Assembly (NCBI GenBank): GCA_021397835.1
Contig: JAJFZO010000261.1
Location: 1 to 64,000 of the forward strand
Source: Moringa oleifera
Lineage: Eukaryota; Streptophyta; Magnoliopsida; Brassicales; Moringaceae
Length of the DNA stretch: 64,000 bases
Direction of reading: 5' to 3'
Shown: positions 33,094 to 46,420 of the stretch, one piece after another
Numbering within the stretch: position 1 is the stretch's first letter
How the letters are laid out: each line of letters begins with the position of its first letter
The notes under the pieces: model-generated
The model's database searches: none
What the model was told of the DNA's origin: nothing
What the model saw: the letters and a program-made list of their open reading frames with translations, nothing else
Program-made: the position numbers and the translations under genes

Positions 33094-33866
33094 AAAATAT
33101 TGAAAGGTTAAGGGTTAGGGTTTAATGTTTAGAGTATAGGGTTTAGTTGCTAGGGTTTAGAGTTTAAGAATTAGTGCATAGGATTTAGGGGTTAGGTTAT
33201 AGGTTTATGGGTCCTGGGTTAAAATTTAAGGTTACAGTTTTGGCTTAAGATTAGTGGTTTAGAGTTTAGGATCAGAGCTTAAGGGTTAGGGGTGAGGGTC
33301 TAACGTTTATAGTTCAAGGTTTAGGCATTGGTGGTTATGGGTTGTGCTATGTTGAGGGTTTAGGGTTTATGGTTTAGTATTCAAAGTTTTGTTAGGGTTA
33401 GAGTTAGTGTTTAGGGTACAGGGGTTAAGTTTTACATTTTAGGGTTCAGAGATTCAAGGTTAGGTTTCATGATTAGAGTTTAGAGCTTAGGTGTTAGGGT
33501 TTATGGTTTGTAGTTTTGGGTTTAGGGTTTAGGAGTTTAAGAGGCTTGGACTTTTATGTTTAGCATTTAGCAGTTAAGGTTTAGGGTTCAGTTTTTAGAG
33601 TTTGAGGTAGGGATGGCGTTTAGAGTTTAGGGGTTATAATTTAGAGTTTATGGTTCAACGTTGAGGGTTAGGGTAAATATTTATAGTTAATGGTTAAAGG
33701 ATGAGGTTTAAGGGTTAGAATTTAGAGTTTATGGTTTAAGATAATGATATAAGGATTAATGGTTAGGAGATGAATCAAGGTTTAGAGTTTGAATTTTGAG
33801 TTTAGCAGTTAGGGTTGGTGACTAAGTTTTAGGATTTAGAGTTTGAGATTTAGAGGTTAGGGTTTA
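33094..33866. repeat. Telomere-like array A, inverted (G-strand), full length
   Basis: The reverse complement aligns nearly end to end with 3947-4794, including gattcatctcctaaccatta and ctctaaattataacccc stretches. Its right end keeps the same LTR junction as copies 1 and 2. Confidence 0.88.
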
Positions 33867-34276
33867 TAATATCGTATTAAAAATCGAAAATACGTAAGTT
33901 TGCTAGAAATTCTGTTTGAAACGTATGAGAACAAGTTCAAATAGATTTGATAGAAAATAAGGATAAAAAGGCTCACCATCAAGTTTAATACTAAAAGGAG
34001 ACAAAAACTAATCACCCTAGAGATAACAACCAAGGATACACAAACTTCATATATAATCATTCCATGGGATATAGATGAATATCACCCTAAGAGATACAAA
34101 AATGTTTTTTTCCACTCAATGGCTCCCAACCAAAGATACACAAAGATCAAAGAGAGAAATCAAAGAGTTTCTACAACTACAACTAAAGTGAAAGCTCCTT
34201 TGTAAGTCTAAAGCATGAAGATAAGAACTAGTACATGTCTATGTATAAAAGCATGATGGGCTGATTGGGGTTAACT
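33867..34276 (-). mobile_element. Gypsy solo LTR remnant, inverted
   Basis: On the minus strand it matches 3462-3946, including the central words for ccatgggatatag and the caaatagatttga region. The terminal TG/CA dinucleotides have decayed (left end taatatcg, right end gttaact). The start-proximal region is internally deleted. No integrase is attached; AT block S2 follows directly. Confidence 0.82.
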
Positions 34277-37200
34277 TTGAATTGACCCTTAACAAATATC
34301 TGGCTTAATATATAATTAGACTTAAGAAATAATTTTGCTTGCTATATAATTGGTCTAATAACCAAATGAGACTAATAAATAAATTGACATAAAATTTAGT
34401 GAGTCCAAGATTTAATTAAATCTAATATATAATTAGGCATAGTATGAATGAACTAAATACATAATTAGACTTAAAAATGAATTGAGTCTAAGATATAATT
34501 GGACCCAAATTATAATTGAACTTAAGATATAATTAAGCATAATAATTAATTGGGTCCGAGTCTAATATTTATTAACTGAGAATAAAATTAATTGAATATA
34601 ATATTCAATTAGATTGAATTTAATTATATTAACACTGAGTTACTAAGCATAATTATTAATTTCAATTAAATTTCACATAATTAAATATTAATTGTATCTA
34701 GCAACTCATTGGACCTAATAATTAATTAGGTGTAATAAAATTAAGACTCAACCTATAATTTGACCTAATAAATATTTAGGTTTACGATTTAATTGAATCT
34801 AACAATTACTTAAACTCAACAATTAATTCGACTTAAGATTTAATAGTCGTCCATAAAAAATAGTTGGTCTATTATTTAATTGGCCCTTATAAAAATTTGG
34901 GCTTAATACATAATTTGGTCTAAAATAGTGACGTCGAAGATATAATTGGATTTGTTGCTTAATTTGGCACAATTAATTTGGGTTCAAAAAATAATTTGAC
35001 GTGTAATTGGACTTGGTAAATATTATGGCCTAAGATATAATTAGACATAAAATTAATTATTCCAAAAAAATTAGACATATGGTATAATTAGATCTCATAT
35101 ATAATTGAACTTGAGATATAATTGACTTTAACAATTAATTGGGCCCAACATCTATAAGGTTTAATAATTTATTCGACCTACCGTGCATGAACTTGAAAAA
35201 TAAGTACTTGGGCTTAAGGATGAGTTTAGCCTAACGTTCAATAAAAAATTTGAATTTAATTGAATTTGCTATTTGATGGAGCCTAAGTTTCTACATAAAA
35301 ATTAGTTGGGCTTAACAAAATTTTGAATTTCATTTATTATTAGGCCTAATAAATATATGGGTCTAAAGTATAATTTGACTTGGGATGTAATTATGCCTAA
35401 CAATTAAAGATCTAAATAATTAATTAGGCTTAACAATCAATTGAATCTAATAATTAATTGGACCAAAGATTTAGTTGAAACTAATAATTGATTGAATGGA
35501 ATATTTAATTGAGCTTCATAGAAAATTAGATTATGTAATTAGACTTCATAAATAATTAAGCTTAATCTATAGTTGGGTTTAAGTACAAAATGAGGCTACT
35601 AAATATTGAGACTTAAAATATAATTAGGTCCAATATTTAGTTGGGCTTAAGATAAAAGTGGGCGTTTTGTGCATGAATTGAATATATTATATTGAGAAAC
35701 TAATTGATCTTAAAGATAAAATTAGAACCAAATTAAAAGTGAACTTAATATATAATTGATAACAATAATTAATTGGACCTTAAATATAATAATTTGGCCC
35801 ACAAATTAATTAGACCTAATATTTGATTAAGTTGAATATGTAATTGAGATTAACAATTTATTAGACTTAATAATTCATTATACGTAATAGCTAATTAGGT
35901 CTAAGATTTGTTGGGTTAAGAAAAAATTATGCTTAGTGTAATTTGATCGAACAATTAATTGGTAAAAACAATTAATTATGCTTAAGAATTAGTTGGTCCT
36001 ATTAATCAACCGAACCAAATTAATTACTTTAACATGCATGAGTCCTAGAAATAACTCTACATATATGATTGGGTATATAATTGGACTAACAAAAATATGG
36101 CTTAAAATATATAGACTTAAAATTAATTGGACATAGATTTAATTGGGCTTACAAAATTAGGCATATGATATAGTTAGGCCTAATATACAATTAGGTTTAT
36201 GATATAATGGATAATTATAATTGAACTTAAGATATAGTTGAGCCTAATATATAAATGAACTTAGTGTATAATAGCCCAGAATGTAAATGTACCTAATATT
36301 TAATGGGTTTAATACTAAATTTCAGTTTATCGTGTACCCAATAAATGATTAGGTTTAAGAATGTGTTGGGCATAATGAGTATTAATTGAGCATAATAATA
36401 ATTAGGCCTAACAATTCATTGGGTTTATGAGCCAAAAATATGATTGAGCTTAATATAAAATTATCATTTAAATAATTAAAATTACTATAAAAATGAGCTA
36501 GAAAACAAAATGAGTTTAATAAATATAAACCTTAGATATAATTGAGTTTTAAAATTAATTGGACCAAATAGGTAATTGTGCTCAAGAATTAGTTAGGTCT
36601 AGATGTAATTGGATCTAATAAAAATGAGGCTTAATATATAATTGATCCTAATAAATAATTGGGCCCAAGAATAAAATGAACTTAATACATATTTGAGCTT
36701 AAGATATAAATTTGACTCAACAATTAATTGAATTAAGATATAATTAGGCCCAGTAGTTAATTGGGCTAGGATGCATGAACCTAAGAGACATTTGGACCTA
36801 TGAGTTAATTAGATCTCAGATAGGAGCTAAAATTATAAACAAATTGAGACTAACTTATATTAATGGCTCATAAAATTAATTGGATCTAATAAGTAGTTGA
36901 TTCTAGTGATTAATTTGATCAAATAATTTTTTGCACCACGCAATGAATTTGATCCAAATTTAATTAGGTCTAATAAAAAATTAAACTTAATATATAATTG
37001 TTAATAAGAATAAAATGGACCTAATACATTGTTGAACCTAATGTATAATTAAGTGAAACAATTAATTAAACCAAATTATATGTTGGGCCAAATAGTTAAT
37101 TAAACTTAGGATTTAATTGGGTTTAATAAAAAATTAAACTTAATATATAATTAGTCTTAATATATGATTGAACTAAATAAAATATTAGATGTAAGATGTA

Positions 37201-39670
37201 ATTGAGCATAATAATTAATTGAACTTAGCAAATAATTATGTCATAACAATTAATCTTTACTAATTAAGTGGATCTAAAACTTCCTTATGCTTAAGAATTA
37301 ATTTAGGTGTAATATCTGATCACACCTAATAAAAAGTTCGGCTTCATATATAATTTGGCTTAAAAAATATATTTGAGCCCAAGAATTAATGAAGTTTATG
37401 ATATAATTTGGTATGAGGTATAATTGAACTTAACTATTAATGAACTAACAATAAATTAGGCCTAAGAACCAATTGAGCCTCATAATTAATTAGGCTCAAA
37501 TTTTAATTATGATTAAGAATTAATCGGGTTTAAGATTTAATTTAGCCTAAGATATAATTGGCCATAATGTGCATAAACCTATTAAATAATTGGGTCTAAA
37601 AGTGATTTAAGCCTAAGATCTAATTGTTTCCAAATTATAATTGAACATGAGATATAATTGGACAAAAAATTAAATTGAACCAAGTAACTAGTTGAGTTTA
37701 ACATTTATTAATTAGAACCAAACTGATTGGGCCAAATATGTAATTGATATTAATAATTTATCAAACCCAAATTATAGTTGAACATAAAATATAATTACAC
37801 ATAAAGATTAATTGAGCCTAACATCTAATTGAGTTTAACATTTATTAATAAAACCCAAACATTAATTAGGCTAAATATTTATTTTACTTTAATAATTAAT
37901 TGGACCTAGGATTCATTAGGCCTTATAAGTAATTAGCCCTAAGATTTGATTGGATATAATATAAATTAAGCTTAATATATATTTTGAATTAATAAATAAT
38001 TGATCATAATATATGGTTAGGCATAAGAATTAAACTAGCCCAATAGATAATTAGGCTTAAGGTTTAATTGAATCTCTCAATTAATTGAACCTAAATAATT
38101 GATCTTAATTAATTTGCCTTGATATTTAATTAGCTTTGAATTTAATCGTTCTAAAAAATTAGTTAGGCCTTATAAAATATTGGGATTAATATATAATAAA
38201 GCCTAAAAATAGTCTAGTTGAAGATATAATTGGGCTTATCAATTAATGAGACCAAATTAATGAGGCTAACATGCATGAGCCCAAGAAATAATTCGACGTA
38301 TAATTAGGCTTAGTTAATAATATGAGCTAAGATATAATTGTACTTAGACTTATTTGGGGGTAAGATCTAATTGAACTTAAAAAATATGATATATAATATA
38401 ATTAGGTTTTATATATAATTGAGCCTATGATGTAATGAGTCGAATATAATTAAAACTTGAGGTATTAAACTTAATTAATAACTTAAACTTACACATAATT
38501 TAAGCATAGTATGCATTAGTCCAAAATATAACTAAGCTTAATATTATTGGATCTAATAATTATTATGCTTATTGTGCAAAAACCCGAGAAATAATTGGGC
38601 TAACAACAAATAATTGAGCCTAAACAATTAATTTGACCTAACAATTATTTAAGATTAATAATTAATTTAGTCTAACAATTAATTGACCTAAGATTAGTTC
38701 ACCTAATAATTAGTTGGGTTTAAGATTTGATCGAACCTAATTAAATTTCTAGCTTAATATATAATTGGAACTAATAAATTGTTGGGTTAAGAATGAAATA
38801 GGCCTAGATTCATCTTAAAATATAGTTTTATTGAATAATAATTTGTTTTAAAATATAATTTATCCTAATAATTAATTAATTTATTAACTAATTGGGTGTA
38901 AGATTTATTTCGATCTAGTAAAAATGGGACTTAACATATAATTAATACTAATAAATAGTAATTAGGTCTAAGAATGAAATGACCTAATAACAAGCAAGGT
39001 CAATAATTTATCAGATTTAATATATAACTGGGCCTAATAATTATAATCACCCTAACATGCATAAGTCTAATAAAGGACTTAAGAACAAATTAGGCCTAAA
39101 ATATAGTTAGGCACAAACAATAACTAGAGTTAGATATAATTAGGTCTTATAAATAGTTGGGTCCAAAATATAATTAGATCCAATAATAAATAATAAGATC
39201 AAAGATATAATTGAGTCTATCATGCATGAAATAAAGAAATAATGAAGAAAAAATTTAACCTAGTGTACATTAATTAGTCTTAAGAATTAATTGGATCATA
39301 AAAATATTTGGGCCTAATATGTAACTGAGCATAATAATAAATTAGACCAAACAATTCATTGCACTAAATTTAGGAGTAATATTGAATTATACTTAAGAAC
39401 AAAATGGGCTCAATAAATAATTGAGCATAATGTGTAATTGAACCTAATAATTAATTAGACCAAATAATTCATTAGACACAACAATTTATTATCTAAAAAA
39501 ATAATTGAGACTAAAATTTAATTGAATTAAATAAAATAAAAATTAAGCTTAACATATGATAGGATTTAATAATTAATTGGGTTATATAATTGAGCCTAAT
39601 ACATAAATGAGACTAATAAAATATTGAACTAAAATTAGGCTTAAAATATATTTGAGCCTAATAATTAAAT
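34277..39670. repeat. AT-rich minisatellite block S2, left part
   Basis: This is a direct-orientation copy of S1, at an offset near 14.4 kb at the left and 13.9 kb at the foldback element; the change reflects many small indels. About 34277-34780 before the first clear S1 match consists of the same kind of unit. Nothing coding was found. Confidence 0.85.
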
Positions 39671-40209
39671 GGGTAAAGGTCTAACAAAAGCTTCATGTTT
39701 ACTCTATATTGTCAATTAAACTTTCATGTTCAAAAAGTGACAAATCAAACCTTAATCTATCAATTTGATCTAAATTAAACCTTGTTAAAAATTTTAAAAA
39801 TTGGAGGAATTTAAATTGAAAATTTTATACAACAAATTGAGCTCAATTTTTTTTTATAGATGTAAAAAAATATTCAAGCTACTCTCACAAAAAGTTTCAT
39901 AATTTTTTAAGTACTAATATATTTTTTAAATTTTATAGTGTCAAAAATTTTTAAAAATAGCATAATTACTCAAAAAATTATGAAATTTTTTGTGACGGCA
40001 GCTTGAATATTCTTTTACATCTATGAAAAATTTTACATCAAAATTTATTGTATAAGCTCTTCAATATAAATATCTTTATTTTTAAATTTTTTAATAAAGT
40101 TTAATTTAAACTAAATTGATAAGTCAATGTTCGATTTGTCACTTTTTAAATATAATGGTTTCATTAGTAACATGAGGTAAATATCACAAGTTTTATAAAA
40201 CTTTTACCC
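39671..40209. mobile_element. Foldback element with long TIRs, Mutator-like (copy 2)
   Basis: The 539-bp element starts gggtaaagg and ends cttttaccc. It is flanked by the identical 9-bp duplication taattaaat at 39662-39670 and 40210-40218. The central arms (gatgtaaaaaaatattcaag against cttgaatattcttttacatc) can pair over much of their length, and outer TIR sequence continues to the ends. There is no coding capacity. It is the better preserved of the two copies because its terminal GGG is intact. Confidence 0.82.
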
Positions 40210-43025
40210 TAATTAAATTGATCTAAATATATAATTACATTTAATAAAGCCCAACAATTAATGACTTCATGATTAGATAGGTATAACAATTAATTAAGTC
40301 TAATAGTTAATTGAGTAAAAATTTAAATACGACTAAAATGAGTAAATAGACCTAATAAATAATTAGGCTTAACAATTAACTCGACTTGATAATTAATTAG
40401 ACCTAAGATTTAATTATACCTAAGAATTAGTTGGGCTTAAAATTTAATTAGAAATAATAAAAAAATTGGCTTAACATATAATTGATTCTAATAAATAATT
40501 GGACTTACTATATAATTACCTTTAATAACCTAATGAGCTTAATACATAATTAGACTTAAAAATAATTAAATCTAATAATCAATTAGATTTAAGATATAAT
40601 TGAGCTTAATAATTGATTGGACCTAGCATGCATGAGCCCAAAAAATAATCAAACTTTAGAACAAATTGAGACTAAAATATAATTGGACTTAAGATATAAT
40701 TAGACCTAAATTATAATCAAACTTAAGATATAATTAGGCCTTATAAATAATGAGACTAGATAGATAACCAAGTCTAAAACTAAAGAAGATGGCCTAAGAT
40801 ATCATTAGATCTATTGTGCATAAAACTTAGAATTATTTTAGCTTAAGAACAAATTTAGACTAATATATATTATTTAGGCTTAAGAATTAATTGAACCAAA
40901 GAATTCATTGCGCCAAATAACTAATTGAGGTTAAGATTTAATTTGGCTTAATTAAAAAAAAGGGTTAATATATCATTGAACTTAAGAATGAAATGATCCT
41001 AATAAATAATTTATCCTAATGTGTAATTGAGCCTAATAATTAATTTAACATAATAATTCATTGGACTTTACAATTTGTTTTGTCAAACAATAGATTGACC
41101 CTAAGATTTAATTAGGTTTTGATAAAAAAAAAAAGCTCTAATTATAATTAAACTTAATAAATAATTGCCTAAGACTTAATTGGGACTAAGATTTAATTGG
41201 GCCTAAGTCTTAATATACTGACCTTAATGAATAATTGGGCATAAGGAAAAAATGGACTTAGTACATTACTGTGGCTAAAATATAATTAAACAAAATAATT
41301 ATTTGAATTTAAGATATGGACTTAGTATGCATGGGCACAACAATTTAGGCCTAAGATATAATTGTATCCAAATTATAATTAAACCTAGGGACAAATTGTG
41401 CTTGATATATAATTGGACCCAAATTATAATTTGACTTGAATCTCACAAATATTCCTAATATAATTGTATCTAATAGTTAATAATAGCACCTAAGGTATAA
41501 TTAAGTCTATAATGCAGGAAATTCTGAAATAATTTAGCCTGGGAGCAAATTAAGGCTAATACATATTAATTAGGCTAAAGAAAAATTAGATCTAATATGT
41601 AATTGAACTTAATAGTTAATTAGACTGGATAATTTGTCGAAGCAAATAATTAATTAGGCCTAAAAAAAATTGAGCTTAATGTATAATTTAGCCTAAGAAA
41701 AAGCTTAATAATAACTAAGCTTAATGTGTAATTGAGCCTAATAATTAATTAAGCATAACAATTAATTGGGTTAAATAATTATTTGAGTTGACAACTTAAT
41801 TGGATTTAATATCTAATTGAGCATGATAAATAAACTATATATATGGACCAAATAAAATATTTTGCTTCAAGGTATAGTTGAGCCTAATGATTTTGTAAAC
41901 CTAGCAAATGGTTGGGTCTCACAAGTAATTTAATCTAATAATTAATTAGGCCTAAGATGTAATTTTTCACAAAAATTAGTTAGACCTAAGTTGGGCTCAT
42001 ATACCATTGGGCCTAAAATAATTTTTGATCATAATAATTAACTAAAACTGAGACATATTTGGGCTTGCAATATAATGGAGCCTAATAATTGGACGAAATG
42101 ATTAATTAGGCCTCATAATTTATTGAATCCAAGATTTAATTGTGATTAAAAAATTTTTTGATTTAAAATTTAATTGAGCCTAATAAAGAATTGAGCTTAA
42201 TATAATTTAAGAATAATAAATTATAAGCCTTATTTTATAATTAGGCCTAAAATATAATTGCATTAAAGATTTACTTGGACTTAAGATATAATTGGATGTA
42301 GCATGCATGAATCCAAATTATAATTAGACTTAAAATATATTGATCATAATAATTCATTATGTTTAATAACTAATTGGGTCTAACATTCATTAATTAAGGA
42401 AAAAATTAATTGGTTGTGCCTAATGAATACATTTTCCTAAAATTTGATTGAGTCCAACAATTAATTAAGTTCAAGATTTAATTGGGTTTGAGAATTAGTT
42501 GACCAAATATTTAATTGTGTCTAATCTAAAATTGGCTAAATATGCCTAAATTAATTAGGTAATATGCATAAGCCCAAAAAAATAGTTTGACATATATTTG
42601 GGTCAAACTAATAATATAGCTTAAGATATAATTAAATGTGAAATTAATTTGATATAAAAAATTAGACATGATATAATTAGATTTTATGAAATTTTGGATC
42701 AAATATAATTAAACTAGTCAAATAATAAGACATAGTAATTAGTTGAACCTAAAATTTATTAGGTCTAATAATTAATTGGGTATATCATGTGTGAACCCAC
42801 GAGAAAATTAGGCTTAGGAATAAACTGTGCATAATGGATGTTAATTAGGCTAAAAAAAATTAGGTTTAATATATAATTAAGCCTAACGATCAAATGTACT
42901 TAACAATTCATTTGGTCTAGCAATTCATTGGGATTAATAATTAATTAAGTATAAGATTTGATTAGGCTTAATAAAAAATTAGGCATTACATATAATTGGA
43001 CCATGTTTAATAAATAAGCATTACT
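40210..43025. repeat. AT-rich minisatellite block S2, right part
   Basis: This is collinear with S1 on both sides of the S1 array A insertion. Near 40925 (aactaattgaggttaag) it runs on through the point where S1 enters array A at 27041. Variant units with gcatgcatga occur (for example 42302-42309). Confidence 0.84.
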
Positions 43026-44067
43026 TTTTGTAGCACGATGTTAAAGCATTCATGATTTTTTAACTTGAATGAGAAAGAGGCTTAATTTGATTGGGAGATT
43101 TTATTTTATCTTTTTAATATTCCATCAAAATTTGTTTGATAACTTTTTAATTCTAAAGATTTATTTATCATTCAAAAGTTTTAAGCAACATTATTTTATC
43201 ATATATTACAATAATATTAAAACATTTAAACTTATTAAATTACTTCAACCTCAAAAATATGTATTGAGGGTAAATATCAAAATAAACTTTGTATTATTTG
43301 AGATTTTTAATCAAATTTTTATATTTTTTAATCAAATTTACATGTAAAAATTTTAATTTAGTCTAAATAAAATATCGTGTTCAATTTTTTAAATAAATTA
43401 TTCAAAGAAAAGATATTGTAGAATAATATGTCTTGAAATTTGTAAAAAAAAAAAAAGCAAATGAATATTCAAGCTATCATCAAAAACATTTTTAGAATTT
43501 TTTGAGTGGTAAAGTTATTTTCATCATCTTTTAAAAACTTTTGTAAAAAATTTTAAATTTATATATTTTTTCATGTTTGTTATGAATTTAAAGTTAAAAT
43601 CCACTACACAAAATCACCGATTTGAATTGTTTCTTTATAAAAAAAATTAAAAGTAAGTCGATTTAGATCAAGTAGATATTTTGTGTGCAGAGTGGGTGTG
43701 AAAAAACTGTCAGAACTTGATGAAAAAATGTAAACAATATAAGTTCATTTTGATCTTTATCTTAATATTAATTATTAAATTATTGAATCTTATTCTCGAT
43801 GAAATTACATAATATTAAAAATATAATTAATTAGATTAATTTTTATGAAATATAATTAATTTAATTAAACTTTTATGAAATATAATTAAATTTAAAATTA
43901 AATAAGTTTTATATTATCTTTTAATCAAACTAAAAATAAGGATATAAAAAAGAAATAACATTAGATTTACCTTTTCCACTAATCCAATGCTCTATAATAT
44001 CATTTAATTTTTTAAAATTAGGCGGAGTAAACCATGATTTATTTTTATTTTTTATTTTTGCTAGAGA
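43026..44067. other. AT-rich spacer without recognised gene
   Basis: This low-complexity, non-satellite sequence contains one stretch, 43380-43560, that is the reverse complement of 20160-20345 (aatattcaagctatcatc, acatttttagaattttttga). A gggtaaatatcaaaataaac word at 43268 resembles foldback-element TIR sequence. A 92-codon open frame at 43069-43347 is rich in F, I, L, N and K as expected from AT-rich DNA, matches no family I know, and is not called as a gene. Confidence 0.6.
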
Positions 44068-44682
44068 GTTGTTCATTAGTTAGTTTGCTATTAGTGTATT
44101 ATTGATCATCTTAGACTTGAAACATAATATAATTTATATTTATATTTGAAATAGTTTATCTTAATATTTCAACATTATGAAAGAAAGACTCAAATATGAT
44201 TTTCATAAACTTCGTTCCACATTTCTTTACTTTGCAAAATTCCTATTTAATTAGCTCTTCAAATTCATTTCTTTTGAATTAAAAATTTTAAAGTTGATAA
44301 TGATATATATTAATCACTTAATATTTTTAAAATAAATTATTTAAAATTAGAATTAAAGGTTTTTTTTTCTGTACACTTGGTTGGTATTCACGTGAATAAG
44401 CATAATTAAATCAAGATGGTTAGCAATACCATTAAAAATTAATTAATTAATTCTTTAAAAAACGATATTATTTTTTATTAAACTTTGAATAAGTTGGTTT
44501 TTTGTTATTCCTTCTTTAGTACATCAGTATTTTTAATATGCAATCCAATAAATATTTTAAAAAATTAAAAAAGAAAAAGAAACTGTGTATAGTACTCGCT
44601 TTTCACGTGCTTTCTCCCATGTATTTCACCTGTAAGTGTTATATAAGCAATACTTTGTTTTTTGTTTTTAATTAATCTTTAC
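44068..44682. repeat. Dispersed unit X, diverged copy
   Basis: It starts gttgttcattagttagttt and follows the order of other X copies (gaaagaaagactcaaatatg, tattcacgtgaataagcat, taattaatctttac), with many substitutions. It lacks the trinucleotide tract. It sits inside the inverted counterpart of the 20086-20345 spacer. Confidence 0.7.
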
Positions 44683-44810
44683 TTTGGCTTAGCAATCGAA
44701 AATTTATGACCTAACCTCGGCCCGACTCATTACCTGATGGGCTTTATAAATTAACAGGCTGAGGTAGGCATGTTCATTTAAAAAATATATGGCATATGGA
44801 TTGTCTAACC
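44683..44810. other. Spacer, inverted counterpart of 20086-20160
   Basis: Words such as taaattaacaggctgaggta, ggcatgttcat and atatatggcatatgg match the reverse complement of the sequence next to the long G-strand array. The junction between array and spacer is thus shared. Confidence 0.68.
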
Positions 44811-45458
44811 CTTACCCTAAGCCTTACATCTTAAACCTTAAACGATAAACTTTAAACTCTAAACCTTACATTGAAAGCCCTTATCCGAACCACTAAACCC
44901 CTTATCCCCTAAATCTTAAGCGCTAATCCTTAAACTCTAACTTTGAAACTTTTGTCCTTAAATCTTAAACCTTAGACTCTAAACCTTATACCTTAACCCT
45001 AAACATTAAACTGAGGACTCTAAACTCGAAATCCTAACCCTTAATCCTAAAATTATAAACCTTAAACCATAAACATTAAACATTAAACTCTAAACCTTAA
45101 AACCTAAGCCTAACATATAACCATTGAAACTTTACCCAAATGCCTAACCCTAACCTTTAAACCTTAAATCCAAGTCTAGCTATAAACCCTAAATGCTAAC
45201 CTCTAAATAATAATCACCGAATCTTAAATCTTAAACTTTGACCCTTAAACTAACCCCTAAACCCTAAATGCAAGCAGAATCCCTTAAACTTTAACTCCTG
45301 AACCATAAACCCTAAAAGCTATTCCCTAACCTCTACACCAAAACGCCTATATCCTAACTCATAAACTCATACCATAAACCATAAACCCTAAACTCCAACC
45401 CTAACCCCTAATCCGAAAACCTCGAACACTAACCCTAAATCACTGAAATCTAAATCCA
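44811..45458. repeat. Telomere-like array, C-strand, inverted copy of 19330-20085
   Basis: The array aligns in reverse complement with the distal part of the long array; an anchor is aatccaagtctagctataaa. It directly truncates the gypsy reverse transcriptase at about 45459. Confidence 0.85.
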
Positions 45459-46050
45459 AACCTCATCATACACTACTCTAGGAGTAAAAAATTCACACTT
45501 TCTCAAACGAGCAAAAGTTGTTGCTCCCTCAAAATAAGAAACTATTATATAAAATGATCCATATGCTTTTTTTTCATTTGTATTGTACTCTAATATGTCA
45601 TCAAAGTAAAACACAACAAAAGAATCAATGCAAGGCTTAAGTATGTGATTCATTTAAATGATGTTTGCCATTCATTTTTAGGCCTCATTATAATTTGATG
45701 GTAACAACTTCTCAAATCAATTTTAGAGAAAATAGGTGCACCACACAATTGATTAAGTAAATCATCTAACCTTGAAATTCAGAATTGGTAATCAATTGTG
45801 ATTTTGTTGACAGCATGGTTATATATCCTCCAATAAGCATCATTCTTTGGCACCAATAAGGTAGTTACAGCACATGGACTCATGCTCTCTCGAATCAACC
45901 TTTTTTGTACCAACTCATCAACTTGCCTCTAAAGCTTTTCATGCCCTTTAGGACTCATTCTATAGGTTGCTTTATTTGGAGGAATAGCCCCTACAACAAG
46001 GTCGATGTGATGTTGAATGTCCCTCAAAGGTGGAAAGGCCATGTGGAATC
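45459..46050 (-). pseudogene. Ty3/gypsy reverse transcriptase fragment, truncated and deleted
   Basis: The minus strand reads [52 protein letters not shown] and then, after a frameshift, NHILKP, FVVFYFDDILEYN and RLRKCEFF. These are the ordered gypsy RT motifs. The YFDD catalytic box is intact (about 45597-45608), as is the first catalytic Asp in KIDLR. About 25-30 residues of the palm, including the MPFGL motif, are deleted before NHILKP, and several stops occur. Coding is cut by a telomere-like array; RNase H, integrase and the 3' LTR are missing. It is non-functional. Confidence 0.86.
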
Positions 46051-46213
46051 TTGAAACTCATTAAGAATTGGTTTCATGATTTTTGGCGGTTCATTGTGCT
46101 GTGCGTTCTCCTCTATAACCATAACAGCAAAAACAATCATTTTATTATTTATATCAATAAAAATAGGTATGTTTATAACCATCATGCAACACCTTTTGTT
46201 TTTATAATTCTTT

Positions 46214-46420
46214 TCAATAGAAAATGGGACAAAAGCATCTTGTAGTTACCTTAATTTCACTCTGCTTTTGCAGCCAGCACAATTGATAAGGATTTGGATG
46301 TGAAATAGTGTCTAACTTGAGCTTTTGCACTATCTCCAAGGGTATCACGTTCTTAAAGCTGCCACTATCAATGATCACCAAACACACCTTGTCATGAGAA
46401 GTACATTTGGTATAAAACAC
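46214..46420 (-). pseudogene. Ty3/gypsy aspartic protease fragment
   Basis: The 68-codon frame contains the retropepsin active site IIDSGS (residues 16-21), followed by NVIPLEIVQKL and HPNPYQL.WL, the usual order in plant gypsy proteins. The catalytic Asp-Ser-Gly is preserved. It overlaps the end of the gag frame by frameshift. The linker to RT (46051-46213) is mostly deleted, but HDGY.H.Y is recognisable. It belongs to the same element as the RT and gag pieces. Confidence 0.84.

Noticed and set aside
43040..43054. 15-bp identity (tgttaaagcattcat) with the LTR at 16984-16998
   Set aside because: Sequence on either side does not align convincingly, so an LTR remnant here is not supported.
43069..43347. 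92-codon plus-strand frame
   Set aside because: It is an F/I/L/N/K-rich translation of AT-rich spacer, with no recognised motif and no homologue in other copies.
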